From: Nitrospirae bacterium GWF2_44_13
Lineage (GTDB): Bacteria; Nitrospirota; Thermodesulfovibrionia; Thermodesulfovibrionales; UBA1546
NCBI GenBank assembly: GCA_001805105.1
Contig: MHEE01000015.1
Location: forward strand, 334,778-398,777
Reading direction: 5' to 3'
Length of the DNA: 64,000 nt
Position numbers and translations under genes: made by a program. Positions 17,949 to 26,296 of this stretch are shown here, one piece after another; the stretch's first letter is position 1, and each line of letters opens with the position of its first letter. A model generated the notes under the pieces. That model had not been told where the DNA came from and ran no database searches. It worked only from the letters and a program-made list of their open reading frames with translations.

Positions 17949-18617
17949 ATGAAGGATCCAGGATGCATGATACAAGATTCAGGATGCATGATACAAGATT
18001 CAGGATGCATGATACACGATACAAGATTCAGGATTACTGATAAAAAAACTATCCTGCATCGTGTATCGTGTATCATGCATCGGAAAAGTCGTACATCATG
18101 CATCGTGCATCGTGATAACAACGGCTTCACCCTCATTGAAACAATAATGGTGATGGTCATTGCAGTCATTCTTGCTGCCGTGGTTGCCGTCAGATGGAGC
18201 CCTTTTGATACAATCAAACTCAACAGCGCAACAAGAAAAGTCGCCGGTGACATAAGATACGCCCAAAAAGTTGCAATCTCAACTCAGGCAACATACGCCG
18301 CAATTGCGTTCAACACAAACGGATATACTGTATATGATACTTACTCATCTATCATTTCCCGAAGTCCCGGTGACCCCTGCTCGGATAATGGAGGAAACTT
18401 TGAGGTGGCATTTAATACGCCAAGGTGCAGTAATTTCAGCGGAGTAACAATAACCACCAACATCACCGATGACGTATTGCAGTTCAACAGCCTTGGTACA
18501 CCCCTTCAGGGCATCTTCGCCTCAGTCATCCCCTCCGACAGAACCATAACTATAACTTATAAAGACAGTAAACCCATCTACATTGAAGTAGGCACAGGAA
18601 GGGTGAGCTATCAATGA
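17949..18617 (+). CDS. Prepilin, MshC/GspH-FimT type, with repeat-encoded leader
   Basis: A 222-residue minor pilin or pseudopilin. The class III signal is RDNNG|FTLIE, with Glu at +5, followed by a hydrophobic helix (TIMVMVIAVILAAVVAV) and a GspH-like body (NSATRKVAGDIRYAQKVAI). Everything before the cleavage site, about 57 residues from the ATG at 17949 (GAGG four bases upstream), is written by a family A repeat array. A GTG in the right arm would give a classic short leader (MHRDNNG), but it lacks a Shine-Dalgarno sequence. It is first in a row of five genes ordered like mshC-D-O-P-Q. Confidence 0.82.
   Translation: MKDPGCMIQDSGCMIQDSGCMIHDTRFRITDKKTILHRVSCIMHRKSRTSCIVHRDNNGFTLIETIMVMVIAVILAAVVAVRWSPFDTIKLNSATRKVAGDIRYAQKVAISTQATYAAIAFNTNGYTVYDTYSSIISRSPGDPCSDNGGNFEVAFNTPRCSNFSGVTITTNITDDVLQFNSLGTPLQGIFASVIPSDRTITITYKDSKPIYIEVGTGRVSYQ
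17954..18115 (+). repeat. Family A array, copy 6 (leader of the MshC-like prepilin)
   Basis: The longest copy: a left arm with three runs of GGATGCATGATACAAGATTC-type units, a centre with GATAAAAAAACTATC, and a right arm TGCATCGTGTATCGTG onward that is partly duplicated. It encodes (MIQDSGC)2-type heptapeptide repeats and then SCIMH and SCIVHRD. Confidence 0.9.
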
Positions 18618-19210
18618 GCAGGATACAGGATAAAAAGAAGATGCAAGATACAAGATACATGATACATGATAAAGAAAAAAACAAGTTAGGCATCTTGCAT
18701 CTTGACAATAAAGGCTTCTCCCTCATTGAGATAATCATGATAATCATAGTAGTTTCTATTGCAATCCCTGCGCTTTTAATTTTAGTTGGCGGTGAAGCAG
18801 GCCGCGGGGTTGAGCCCGAGTTAAGGATTACTGCAACAAATGTGGCGCAGCAATTAATGGACGAGATAATGACAAAATGCTGGGATGAAACAGCTACAAC
18901 AACCGCTAACTGCGGCGGAACAGTATCATATTCTGATTTGGGAATTGACGGCGGTGAAACTGCCGGAACTTTATCAACTTATGATGACGTGGATGACTAT
19001 ACTACAGGAGGCGTTCCTGCCGTAGTTATACCTGCGGGCGGAGTATCTTATTCAAGAAGCGTTGTTGTATGTTATGTTCCATACAACGACCTAACTACTA
19101 CCACTTGTAACACAACCGCTGTATTAGGAACAGATTATAAACGCATAGCAGTAACAGTCACCCGCGGGGACACTACTGTTACGCTTACAACAGTGATGAC
19201 GAACTACTAA
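18614..19210 (+). CDS. Prepilin, MshD-like, with repeat-encoded leader
   Basis: A 198-residue prepilin. DNKG|FSLIE with Glu +5, hydrophobic helix, then AQQLMDEIMTKCWDE, a segment typical of MshD/PilV-type minor pilins, and a Cys-containing globular part. It starts at an ATG overlapping the previous stop (ATGA) with GGAAGGGTGAG upstream. This sets the 34-residue leader, nearly all of it family A sequence. The cleaved product would begin FSLIEIIMIII. Confidence 0.82.
   Translation: MSRIQDKKKMQDTRYMIHDKEKNKLGILHLDNKGFSLIEIIMIIIVVSIAIPALLILVGGEAGRGVEPELRITATNVAQQLMDEIMTKCWDETATTTANCGGTVSYSDLGIDGGETAGTLSTYDDVDDYTTGGVPAVVIPAGGVSYSRSVVVCYVPYNDLTTTTCNTTAVLGTDYKRIAVTVTRGDTTVTLTTVMTNY
18619..18705 (+). 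repeat. Family A array, copy 7 (leader of the MshD-like prepilin)
   Basis: AGGATACAGGATAAAAAG, then GATGCAAGATACAAGATACATG, centre GATAAAGAAAAAAACAAG, and the shortened right arm GGCATCTTGCATCTTG. Left arm and centre are almost identical to copy 8. Confidence 0.88.
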
Positions 19211-19216
19211 ATTAAC

Positions 19217-19307
19217 AAGATGCAGGATACAAGATACATGATACATGATAAAGAAAAAACCAAGTTAGGCATCGTGCATCGTGCATCATGCATCATGCAT
19301 CGTGATA
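19217..19307 (+). repeat. Family A array, copy 8 (leader of the MshO-like prepilin)
   Basis: Left arm and centre match copy 7 almost base for base, but the right arm has more units (CATCGTG twice, CATCATG twice, CATCGTG). The copies have therefore changed unit number since they duplicated. Confidence 0.9.
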
Positions 19308-19819
19308 ACAAAGGCATTACCCTCATTGAGATGGTCCTTGGCATGGTGCTCATAGGCATTGTTGCGCTTGTTGTGGCTAATGCGCTCTCAACAGGGATTA
19401 CGGGATTTTTTGTAGTGGACAACCGCAAAGAGGCCCTTGATCAGACAAGGGTTGCGATGGATAGGATGACAAAAGAGATAAGGAACTTAAAAAATAGCGC
19501 AAGCGTAACGACAGGAAGCGCAACGCAGTTCTGCTTCACAATGTTGGACGGCACAAATAACAACGTATTGGTAAATTACAGCTATGTAGATCCTAATATC
19601 AGACGCGAAGAGGGAGGCGCTTGCGTTGCTGGAAACGGTCAAACCCTTGCAACTAATATAGCAGCAGCCACTTTCTCCTTTGCGTACATTCAGGCAAATG
19701 GAACTGAAGGGAGCACGTTTTCTTCCGTCACTACAAAAAGAATCAAGATTGTAATTCCGTGCACCATCTCAAGTGAAACCGTCACGCTTGAGACAGAGGT
19801 CTGGCCGCGGAATCTGTGA
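19220..19819 (+). CDS. Prepilin, MshO/PilW-like, with repeat-encoded leader
   Basis: A 199-residue prepilin. HRDNKG|ITLIE with Glu +5, hydrophobic helix MVLGMVLIGIVALVV, then DQTRVAMDRMTKEIRNLKN as in PilW/GspJ-type minor pilins. The ATG at 19220 lies at the first base of the family A array, giving a 33-residue leader. An internal ATG would give the short leader MHRDNKG. No clear Shine-Dalgarno sequence exists for either. Third of the msh-like set. Confidence 0.8.
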   Translation: MQDTRYMIHDKEKTKLGIVHRASCIMHRDNKGITLIEMVLGMVLIGIVALVVANALSTGITGFFVVDNRKEALDQTRVAMDRMTKEIRNLKNSASVTTGSATQFCFTMLDGTNNNVLVNYSYVDPNIRREEGGACVAGNGQTLATNIAAATFSFAYIQANGTEGSTFSSVTTKRIKIVIPCTISSETVTLETEVWPRNL

Positions 19820-19832
19820 TATAATTTTTATA
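19820..19832 (+). promoter_or_regulatory. -10 box TATAAT 7 bases before the MshP-like ATG
   Basis: Extended -10 box TGA-TATAAT at 19817-19825, with the ATG at 19832 and no Shine-Dalgarno sequence. This predicts an internal leaderless transcript inside the pilin operon. Confidence 0.5.
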
Positions 19833-20764
19833 TGAAACATAAACTATCAAATAACTCCGGCTTTTCCATTGTAGCAACTGTGATGATTATGATGATACTT
19901 GCGCTTTTTGCCGCTGCTGCCGTCTCTCTTATTACAACCGCAGCAGGCACCGGCATTCAGGAAGAGCGTGGCACGCAGGCTTTTTATATTGCAGACGGAG
20001 GAATGCAGTACACACTCAAGAAAAACACTTATCCGGATTATGATACTGCTGCTTCGTCAATACCTCTCGGAGACGGCTCGTTCACTGTCACTGTTCCAAC
20101 GCTTACTTCAGATGCGGCAGTAGGGGACACATCTCTATCTGTATCCTCCACAGACGGTTTTACCGCAGCGCCAGACAGCAGTTACTGGACGCTGATATGC
20201 GGGGTAACAGGCACGCCGAGACCGACTGTCGGAATGAGTTTTGACTGTGAAAAAATAAGCTGTACTTCCAAATTCTCAAGCTGCACAAGGGGAAGGGACA
20301 GCACAGACGCCGCCGCGCATCCTTCTAATTCCGTTGTCATGATGTATTCATGGGATACAGGAAAGACAACAACCTTAGCCCAGGCTCTTGTGCCGGGCGC
20401 TAAGTGCACAGGCGCTTCTCCAAAAATATGCGTCACTGACACATCGCCTTTTGCCGATTCCGGTTTTATCAGGATATATAATGCTACTGAAAACAATATA
20501 GAGGATGTTTTCTATGACGGCATCGGCAGCGGCACAGGCACATGCGGCGGCGGCTGCACAGCATGTCTGGGAACTAACGGATGCACAAGAAGGGCTTTTG
20601 ACGGCAATGGGAATGGAACAGTCAATCATATATCCGGCACTGCGATTTATCAGTCTGAATTCAGCGTGCTTACCACATCAACTGGTATAGTTCCTGGATC
20701 AATTTTAACAGGCAACATAAAACGGGTTGTACAGGGCAGTATCCTGTCGCTTAAGGATCCATAG
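19832..20764 (+). CDS. PilX/MshP-like pilus assembly protein
   Basis: A 310-residue protein. The N-terminal block NNSG|FSIVATVMIMMILALFAAAAVSLI resembles a type IV pilin signal, but the +5 residue is Ala instead of Glu. ERGTQAFYIADGGMQYTLKK follows, the hallmark of PilX/MshP N-terminal domains. The long remainder is rich in Thr/Ser/Gly with several Cys-Gly clusters (TCGGGCTACLG), probably extracellular. Fourth of the msh-like set, two bases before the MshQ-like gene. Confidence 0.75.
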   Translation: MKHKLSNNSGFSIVATVMIMMILALFAAAAVSLITTAAGTGIQEERGTQAFYIADGGMQYTLKKNTYPDYDTAASSIPLGDGSFTVTVPTLTSDAAVGDTSLSVSSTDGFTAAPDSSYWTLICGVTGTPRPTVGMSFDCEKISCTSKFSSCTRGRDSTDAAAHPSNSVVMMYSWDTGKTTTLAQALVPGAKCTGASPKICVTDTSPFADSGFIRIYNATENNIEDVFYDGIGSGTGTCGGGCTACLGTNGCTRRAFDGNGNGTVNHISGTAIYQSEFSVLTTSTGIVPGSILTGNIKRVVQGSILSLKDP

Positions 20765-20766
20765 GA

Positions 20767-23508
20767 ATGAAAAAACATTTTCTCATAGGCTTAATAACTT
20801 CACTCTTAATGCTGGTCTCTGCATTGACAATTGTGAACGACGCACAGGCCGCGCCGCCGACTTTTCAGGCAGCGGGAACCGCAGTCAGCAGTATAGGCAC
20901 AGCCAGTCCGGCGTGGCCGGCGCACGAAATAAATGATGTCGCTCTTCTTTTTGTTGAGAGCACAGGCGGCCAAGCTGCAACTCTTTCTGCGCCGGCAGGA
21001 TTCGTTGCACTAACAAACAGTCCGCAGGCTACGGGCGCCGGCACAGCAGGAACACGAATTACCGTGTTCTGGGCGCGCGCTACGTCCTCTTCAATGTCAA
21101 CGCCTACTATTGCCGATGCCGGCAACCATGTTTACGCACAAATCATCACGTACAGGGGCGTAATCACCACCTGTAATCCTTTTGACATAACTGGCGGCGG
21201 CGTCAAGGCAGTGGCCAGCACATCTGTCACTGTGACTGGCGTCACAACAACAGTAGCAGACACGCTCATTGTTCAGGCTGTTGCGCGTGACAACGCATCG
21301 GCAGCAGCACAGTTCAATTCTCAGACAAATGCGAATCTAACGAGCATAGCCGAGCGCGCTGATGCAGGAACAGCTCAAGGCAATGGCGGCGGCTTTGCTG
21401 TATGGGATGGCGTCATGGCAGCAGCAGGCGCAACAGGGGATACTACCGCGAACATTGATAACTCTGTTGTCAATGCGTTCCTGACAATTGCCCTGAAGCC
21501 GCCAACCACTGGAATACCGGCTTACAAGTCAGAAGGGACTGCAGACAGCGGCACAGGCACAGCCACTCCTGCATGGCCTACTCATGCAATAGACGACCTT
21601 GCGCTTCTTTTTGTTGAGAGCGCCGGGGGCGAAGCTGTCACGCTTTCTGATGCCCAGGGATTCAGCGCAGTATTAAACAGTCCTCAGGCAACCGGCGCAG
21701 GCACAGCAGGAACACGGCTTTCTGTATTCTGGGCGCGCGCCACATCAACAAGTATGGCGGCGCCTACTGTTGCTGACCCCGGCAACCATGTTTACGCACA
21801 AATTTTAACCTACAGCGGCGTAACAACTTCCGGCGACCCGTGGAACGTAACAGGCGGCGGCGTCAAGGCAGTTGCCAGCACGTCTGTCACTGTGACCGGC
21901 GTTACAACCACAGTAGCAAACACACTTATTGTTCAGGCTGTTTCCAGGGACAACGACTCAGCAGCAGCAGCGTTCAGCGCTCAGACAAATGCAACCCTGT
22001 TATGCGTCAGCACTGATGAGCGAACCGATGCAGGAACAGCTTCAGGCAACGGCGGCGGTTTTGCTGTATGGGATGACGCGAAGCCAACAGCAGGCGCAAC
22101 AGGGGATACTACCGTGACTGTTACGTCAAGCATTAACGCCTTTCTGACTATTGCCCTGAGGCCCCCTTCCTTCGGAGCGCCGAACAAGCTGGCATTTTTA
22201 CAGCAACCGGGCAATACCATATTCAATAGCGCCATAACACCGGCTGTAACAGTAGAAATTCAGGATGTAGACGGAAACCGGGTTGCGACAGCAACAAATT
22301 CAGTCACCATAGCTATTGGCACTAACCCTGCGGGCGGAACCTTGAGCGGCACGCTAACTGTTAATGCTGTGGCAGGGGTGGCGACATTCAACGACCTGTC
22401 TATCAACAATGCTGGAGACGGCTACACACTAACGGCCAGTTCAGGCGGGCTGACCGGCGCCACCAGCAACGCGTTCAATATAACTACCGGAGCTTACGGC
22501 TTAACACAATGCGCGGGTTCGCGATTTGGCGGTGACCTGGGCTGCACTGCCAACGATGTTCAGATAACCAATATATCAGTTGTCGGCGGCCTTGCATCCT
22601 GCGAAGGCGGCAGCACCATCACAGTGGACCTTGCTATCACAGTCAATTCGGGATCGCCCAACCGTTATGACGTCGGCGTTTTTATTTCCAACGACGGCAC
22701 AGACCCGCAGTTGGCCTCGGCTGCCAGTTGTACCGTGGGGATTCTGCCAACCACTGACCCTCCATTCCGTAACACAGACCCCGGACCGTGGAGCGGCACA
22801 TTAGACATCTGCGGCGACGTCAACGGCACCATGAATGGCGGCACCGGCTCCGGCACTTTCACAATATATAACGTAAATATACTCTGCAAGTCCCTCACCG
22901 GAAGCGGGGGTAACTTATACATTCCATTCGTTGTGAGTTGGGATCAGCAATCAAGCCCCAGCGGTGCAACTTGCACATCCATCGCTAATCCGGTGCCGGG
23001 AACTGTATCCAAATGCAACGCTCCGCTTATCGCCCAAGGGACAGTCAATGTCGTGGTTCTGCCGACAATCACCAAGACCGATAACAAAACAACACTTTCA
23101 CCCGGCGAAATCACCAACTATACTGTTGTCATCAGCAATACAACAGGCACTACATTAACCAACGTGGTCTTCAAAGACCCTGAAGTAACAGGCCTCACTG
23201 CCAACAGCGTAACCTGCTCCGGAGCAGCGTGTCCTTGTGCGAGCTGCAGCGTGGCTGCCATGCAGGGAGCGGGCATCACCATTCCCTCCTTGACCAACAA
23301 CAGCAGCGTGACCTTTACAATTAACGCCACTGTGAGCCTAACTCCTCCTGCCACCTTCACTAATACAGCCACCGCCACCGTAGCAGACCCCGCAGCTACT
23401 CCTGAAGCCGACAGGACCGTGTCTGCCAGCGACAGTCAGGGCGGTAGCGGCAGCGGCAGCGGCGGCAGCAGAGTCAAAATCATCAAATGGCGCGAGGTTT
23501 TTCAGTAG
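20767..23508 (+). CDS. Large secreted adhesin-like protein at the MshQ position
   Basis: A 913-residue protein with a Sec signal peptide (cleavage after NDAQA, residue 28). Two tandem domains of about 220 residues (about 29-247 and 249-468) are clearly duplicated and share PQATGAGTAGTR, GNHVYAQI, KAVASTSVTVTGVTTTVA and GNGGGFAVWD. A bacterial Ig-like invasin-type segment follows (LAFLQQPGNTIFNSAITPAV), then a Cys-containing domain, then a DUF11 repeat (TKTDNKTTLSPGEITNYTVV). It ends in a Gly-Ser linker and a short basic tail, RVKIIKWREVFQ. It probably acts as a pilus-tip or surface protein. The function is inferred from position and domain types. Confidence 0.7.
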   Translation: MKKHFLIGLITSLLMLVSALTIVNDAQAAPPTFQAAGTAVSSIGTASPAWPAHEINDVALLFVESTGGQAATLSAPAGFVALTNSPQATGAGTAGTRITVFWARATSSSMSTPTIADAGNHVYAQIITYRGVITTCNPFDITGGGVKAVASTSVTVTGVTTTVADTLIVQAVARDNASAAAQFNSQTNANLTSIAERADAGTAQGNGGGFAVWDGVMAAAGATGDTTANIDNSVVNAFLTIALKPPTTGIPAYKSEGTADSGTGTATPAWPTHAIDDLALLFVESAGGEAVTLSDAQGFSAVLNSPQATGAGTAGTRLSVFWARATSTSMAAPTVADPGNHVYAQILTYSGVTTSGDPWNVTGGGVKAVASTSVTVTGVTTTVANTLIVQAVSRDNDSAAAAFSAQTNATLLCVSTDERTDAGTASGNGGGFAVWDDAKPTAGATGDTTVTVTSSINAFLTIALRPPSFGAPNKLAFLQQPGNTIFNSAITPAVTVEIQDVDGNRVATATNSVTIAIGTNPAGGTLSGTLTVNAVAGVATFNDLSINNAGDGYTLTASSGGLTGATSNAFNITTGAYGLTQCAGSRFGGDLGCTANDVQITNISVVGGLASCEGGSTITVDLAITVNSGSPNRYDVGVFISNDGTDPQLASAASCTVGILPTTDPPFRNTDPGPWSGTLDICGDVNGTMNGGTGSGTFTIYNVNILCKSLTGSGGNLYIPFVVSWDQQSSPSGATCTSIANPVPGTVSKCNAPLIAQGTVNVVVLPTITKTDNKTTLSPGEITNYTVVISNTTGTTLTNVVFKDPEVTGLTANSVTCSGAACPCASCSVAAMQGAGITIPSLTNNSSVTFTINATVSLTPPATFTNTATATVADPAATPEADRTVSASDSQGGSGSGSGGSRVKIIKWREVFQ
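20851..22170 (+). repeat. Tandem duplicated domain in the adhesin-like gene
   Basis: Two copies of about 655 bases (20851-21504 and 21511-22170) encode the same domain. Long stretches are nearly identical at DNA level, for example around GGCGGCGGCGTCAAGGCAGT, which points to a fairly recent duplication. Confidence 0.85.
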
Positions 23509-23550
23509 AAAAAAAGGTATAATAACCTTACTAAGAGTTAGAGGGCCTTT

Positions 23551-23826
23551 ATGGGAAAACTTACAATAGATATATCTGACGAGCTAATAAAACTCTTCCC
23601 CTCAAAAAAAGAGGCAAAGGAAGAGGCAAAGCAGGCTATGGTTTTTGACCTTGTAAGGCGGGGGAAAATATCTAAAGCAAGGGCTGCCGAGTTGCTCGGC
23701 ATAAGCCTCTGGAACCTGCCCGAACTTCTCGCACAATACGATATACCGTGGTTTAATTACTCGCCCGATGATTTAAAACATGACGTTGAGACCTTGGAAG
23801 AATTATTAAAAGACAAAGGCAACTGA
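23551..23826 (+). CDS. UPF0175-family antitoxin-like protein
   Basis: A 91-residue protein with the UPF0175 pattern: LTIDISDELIKLFPSKKEAKEEAKQ, then a helix-turn-helix-like GKISKARAAELLGISLWNLPELL. These proteins usually sit directly before a DUF3368 PIN-domain gene and act as its antitoxin. That is the layout here, although the PIN gene is broken. A TATAAT box lies about 28 bases upstream, with a GAGGG-type ribosome-binding site. Confidence 0.8.
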   Translation: MGKLTIDISDELIKLFPSKKEAKEEAKQAMVFDLVRRGKISKARAAELLGISLWNLPELLAQYDIPWFNYSPDDLKHDVETLEELLKDKGN

Positions 23827-24291
23827 TTGAGAATCGTCTGCGACTCCAGTCCCATTATCGCTCTTGAAAGAATCAACCATCTATGGCTATTGGAAAGCCT
23901 TGCAGAATAAATTTTTATACCCCATGGCGTAGCCAAAGAAATAAAAAGCAAAACAGGCATTAATCTTCCCCCGTATTTCAACATCATGGAAGTAAAAGAC
24001 AAGGCTCTTGCAAAACAAATAAGAGAGAGTCTCCACTTAGGCGAGATTGAGGCAATCGCTTTGGCAGGTGAAATAAAAGCCGACCTTATAATCTTGGATG
24101 ATAAAAAAGCGAGGGAATTTGCGGAAAAAGAAGGGCTGAAAGTAGCGGGACTTCTCGCCCTTTTGATAATCGCCAAAGAAAAAAGAATTATAGAAAGAGT
24201 AAAGCCAATAGTTGATGCGCTGAGAAAACACGGGTTCTTTGTCGGAGAAGACCTATATCTTGAGATATTAAAACTTTCCGGTGAGGTGTAG
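23827..24291 (+). pseudogene. DUF3368-like PIN-domain toxin, broken by an in-frame stop
   Basis: It starts at a TTG next to the antitoxin stop and reads RIVCDSSPIIALERINHLWLL, the usual PIN start with its first acidic residue. TAA at 23908-23910 (codon 28) stops translation. The same frame then continues for 126 codons with good PIN sequence: IFIPHGVAKEI, HLGEIEAIALAGE, LIILDDKKAREFAEKEGL. A single base change would repair it. The later part from the ATG at 23986 (101 codons) lacks the first catalytic Asp. Confidence 0.82.
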
Positions 24292-24345
24292 AAACTGATA
24301 CAGTCGGCTGAACCTTGCCAATGGCGCGAGGTTATTCAGTAGGGA

Positions 24346-24642
24346 TTACTTCTTCAGGCTTGCCGCTCCTGTCTGAGGGTCATAGCTGTATTTCGACATA
24401 TCCATTTCCGCGCCGATTAATTCTTTAACATCATCAAGGGACTGAGGATACTTATCATTTAGAGCATGATACGCCTGAACAGCCTTTTTCACGGCGTCAA
24501 GGTTTGCTGTTTCTCCTGCCTTCTGTCCTTTTTTGTATGAGTCAATCATAATGTCGCCGTATTCGGAAACAGGGTTTTTGGGCTTTTCATCGCAAGCCAT
24601 AAAAAAAGCTAAAACAGCGAAACCTAAAAATAACCTTTTCAT
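24346..24642 (-). CDS. Small lipoprotein with a pseudopilin-like body
   Basis: A 98-residue predicted lipoprotein: signal MKRLFLGFAVLAFFMAC with Cys17 as the lipidated residue. The body contains AVQAYHALNDKYPQSLDDV, a pattern seen after the helix in GspG-type pseudopilins, but the prepilin signal is absent. The function is unknown. Its stop lies three bases from the 23-bp direct repeat. Confidence 0.65.
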   Translation of the reverse strand: MKRLFLGFAVLAFFMACDEKPKNPVSEYGDIMIDSYKKGQKAGETANLDAVKKAVQAYHALNDKYPQSLDDVKELIGAEMDMSKYSYDPQTGAASLKK

Positions 24643-24675
24643 GGAAATATAATATCACATTTTTAATCTTTATTA

Positions 24676-24688
24676 TAAAATAGTTGGA
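24676..24688 (+). promoter_or_regulatory. -10 box TAAAAT 7 bases before the EamA transporter ATG
   Basis: TATTA-TAAAAT at 24671-24681, start codon at 24688, no Shine-Dalgarno sequence. A leaderless transcript is inferred. Confidence 0.45.
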
Positions 24689-25557
24689 TGTGGGTGGTTT
24701 TTGCGTTAATATCAGCCTTCACTCTCGCAACAAGTGATGCGCTTACAAAGAAGGCTTTGAAAGACAGCAATGAATATCTTGTTGCATGGTTCAGGTTCTT
24801 CTTTTCACTCCCCCTGCTCCTGATTTTATGGATTTTCATTCCGACACCGAAACTTGATGCGGAATTTTACAGGGTCTTTGCAATCGCTCTGCCGCTTGAG
24901 ATTGTGACAATTATCCTTTATATAAAGGCTTTAAGGGTTTCGCCTTTGAGCCTAACGCTTCCGTTCCTTGCGATAACGCCCGTTTTCTTAATCTTCATCT
25001 CCTATCTGCTTGTAGGAGAAAGGGTCTCATTCATGGGAGGCATAGGAATATTCCTGATTGCGGCAGGAAGCTATACCCTGAATATTGATAAGATTAGGGA
25101 AGGCATATTTGAACCTTTCAAAAGCATCCCGAAAGAAAAAGGCTCTGTCTTTATGATAGGCGTTGCTCTGATTTACTGTTTCACCGCATCGCTCGGCAAG
25201 ATTGCGATAGAGCATTCCTCTCCTCTGTATTTTGTAATAACCTATTACATAGCCCTGACAATTTGTTTTGCGCCCATAGCCTTCTGGATGGGCAGAAAGG
25301 AACTGGGAGTTTTTTTCAGAGACAAACAATTTAGGAAGCTTGTCCTGCCCGGTGTTTTTTTTGCCGTCATGGCGGCAGCACACATGCTTGCAATGAGCCT
25401 TACGAAAGTGGCTTATATGATTTCAGTGAAAAGGTTAAGCCTGATTATCGGGATAATGTACGGCTACTTTCTTTTCAGGGAAGAAAATATTAAAGAAAGA
25501 TTCCTCGGCGCAGCCCTCATGCTGATAGGCTTTGTGCTAGTGGTAACGGCTTTGTAA
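24688..25557 (+). CDS. EamA/DMT-superfamily transporter
   Basis: A 289-residue inner-membrane protein with about ten hydrophobic helices in two EamA repeats (first from ALISAFTLATSDALTKKAL, second from FMIGVALIYCFTASLGKIAI). This is the drug/metabolite transporter architecture. The substrate cannot be told from sequence. It converges with rpmA and is separated from it by a heptamer inverted array. Confidence 0.85.
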   Translation: MWVVFALISAFTLATSDALTKKALKDSNEYLVAWFRFFFSLPLLLILWIFIPTPKLDAEFYRVFAIALPLEIVTIILYIKALRVSPLSLTLPFLAITPVFLIFISYLLVGERVSFMGGIGIFLIAAGSYTLNIDKIREGIFEPFKSIPKEKGSVFMIGVALIYCFTASLGKIAIEHSSPLYFVITYYIALTICFAPIAFWMGRKELGVFFRDKQFRKLVLPGVFFAVMAAAHMLAMSLTKVAYMISVKRLSLIIGIMYGYFLFREENIKERFLGAALMLIGFVLVVTAL

Positions 25558-25558
25558 T

Positions 25559-25613
25559 GAGTGTTCAGTGACAGTGAACTGTGCCAGTAACTGACACTAA
25601 ACACTTACACTGA
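25559..25613. repeat. Family E palindromic heptamer array (EamA-rpmA spacer)
   Basis: GTGTTCAGTGACAGT (25561-25575) pairs with ACTGACACTAAACAC (25590-25604) at 13 of 15 bases across a 14-base loop. The units resemble CAGTGAA and, on the right, ACACTAA. It reaches the rpmA stop and may work as a two-way terminator, though it lacks a T run. Confidence 0.65.
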
Positions 25614-25889
25614 CGCTGTTTCTACTGCGGGCTCTGTTATCGGATATACACTTATCTTGAGCATTGAGCGGTTCTTCCTCTCAAATGTAACCTTGCCGTC
25701 AACCTTTGCAAACAGAGTGTCATCAGTTCCTTTTCCGACATTAAAACCCGGGTGAAACTTTGTGCCCCTCTGCCTTACAATGATATTGCCTGCGCGGACT
25801 ACCTGTCCGCCGTATATCTTAACGCCGAGACGCTGCGACTCGCTGTCTCTGCCATTTCTTGAACTTCCTACGCCTTTTTTATGCGCCAT
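25605..25889 (-). CDS. rpmA: 50S ribosomal protein L27
   Basis: A 94-residue L27 beginning [18 protein letters not shown] with the usual [17 protein letters not shown] and [10 protein letters not shown] blocks. The C-terminal tail is slightly long and its last codons border the family E array. It overlaps rplU by 11 bases. Confidence 0.97.
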   Translation of the reverse strand: MAHKKGVGSSRNGRDSESQRLGVKIYGGQVVRAGNIIVRQRGTKFHPGFNVGKGTDDTLFAKVDGKVTFERKNRSMLKISVYPITEPAVETASV

Positions 25890-26205
25890 CTTTTCCTCCG
25901 ATTAATATCTCGTTTATCTTCAGGGCTGTATACTGCTGCCTGTGGCCGTTGGTTTTCCTGTATACCTTTCTCGGCCTCTGCTTATGAACAATGACCTTGT
26001 CTCCTTTTACGGCTCCTATTACCTCAGCCTTAACCTCTGCGCCCTTTACATAGGGTTTTCCAAGCTTGCTTTTCTTATCAATTATTGCAAGCACCTTATT
26101 GAGCGACACAGCAGAGCCGGCTGCTTCAGCCATCTTGTCCACCTTTATAGTGTCGCCTGATGAGACTTTATATTGCTTTCCGCCTGTCTCTATAATTGCA
26201 TACAT
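25879..26205 (-). CDS. rplU: 50S ribosomal protein L21
   Basis: A 108-residue L21 starting [14 protein letters not shown], with KRKNYRKxxGHRQ-type sequence (here [15 protein letters not shown]). The ATG at 26205 is preferred over one nine bases upstream, because GGAGG lies 11 bases before it but only 2 bases before the other. Usual rplU-rpmA order. Confidence 0.96.
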   Translation of the reverse strand: MYAIIETGGKQYKVSSGDTIKVDKMAEAAGSAVSLNKVLAIIDKKSKLGKPYVKGAEVKAEVIGAVKGDKVIVHKQRPRKVYRKTNGHRQQYTALKINEILIGGKDGA

Positions 26206-26296
26206 GATTTTCATTACCTCCGGAATGTTTATTAAACACTATCTGCCGTGAAAAAGTCAAGAAACTGTCACGCATACCGAGGGGATGGTATTTTAG

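Larger units (their letters stand above)
23486..24342 (+). repeat. 23-bp direct repeats flanking the UPF0175/PIN module
   Basis: Positions 23486-23508 (end of the adhesin gene) and 24320-24342 match at 22 of 23 bases, AATGGCGCGAGGTT and then TTCAGTAG with one mismatch. Both read W-R-E-V-x-Q-stop. The antitoxin/PIN module lies exactly between them. Confidence 0.85.
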
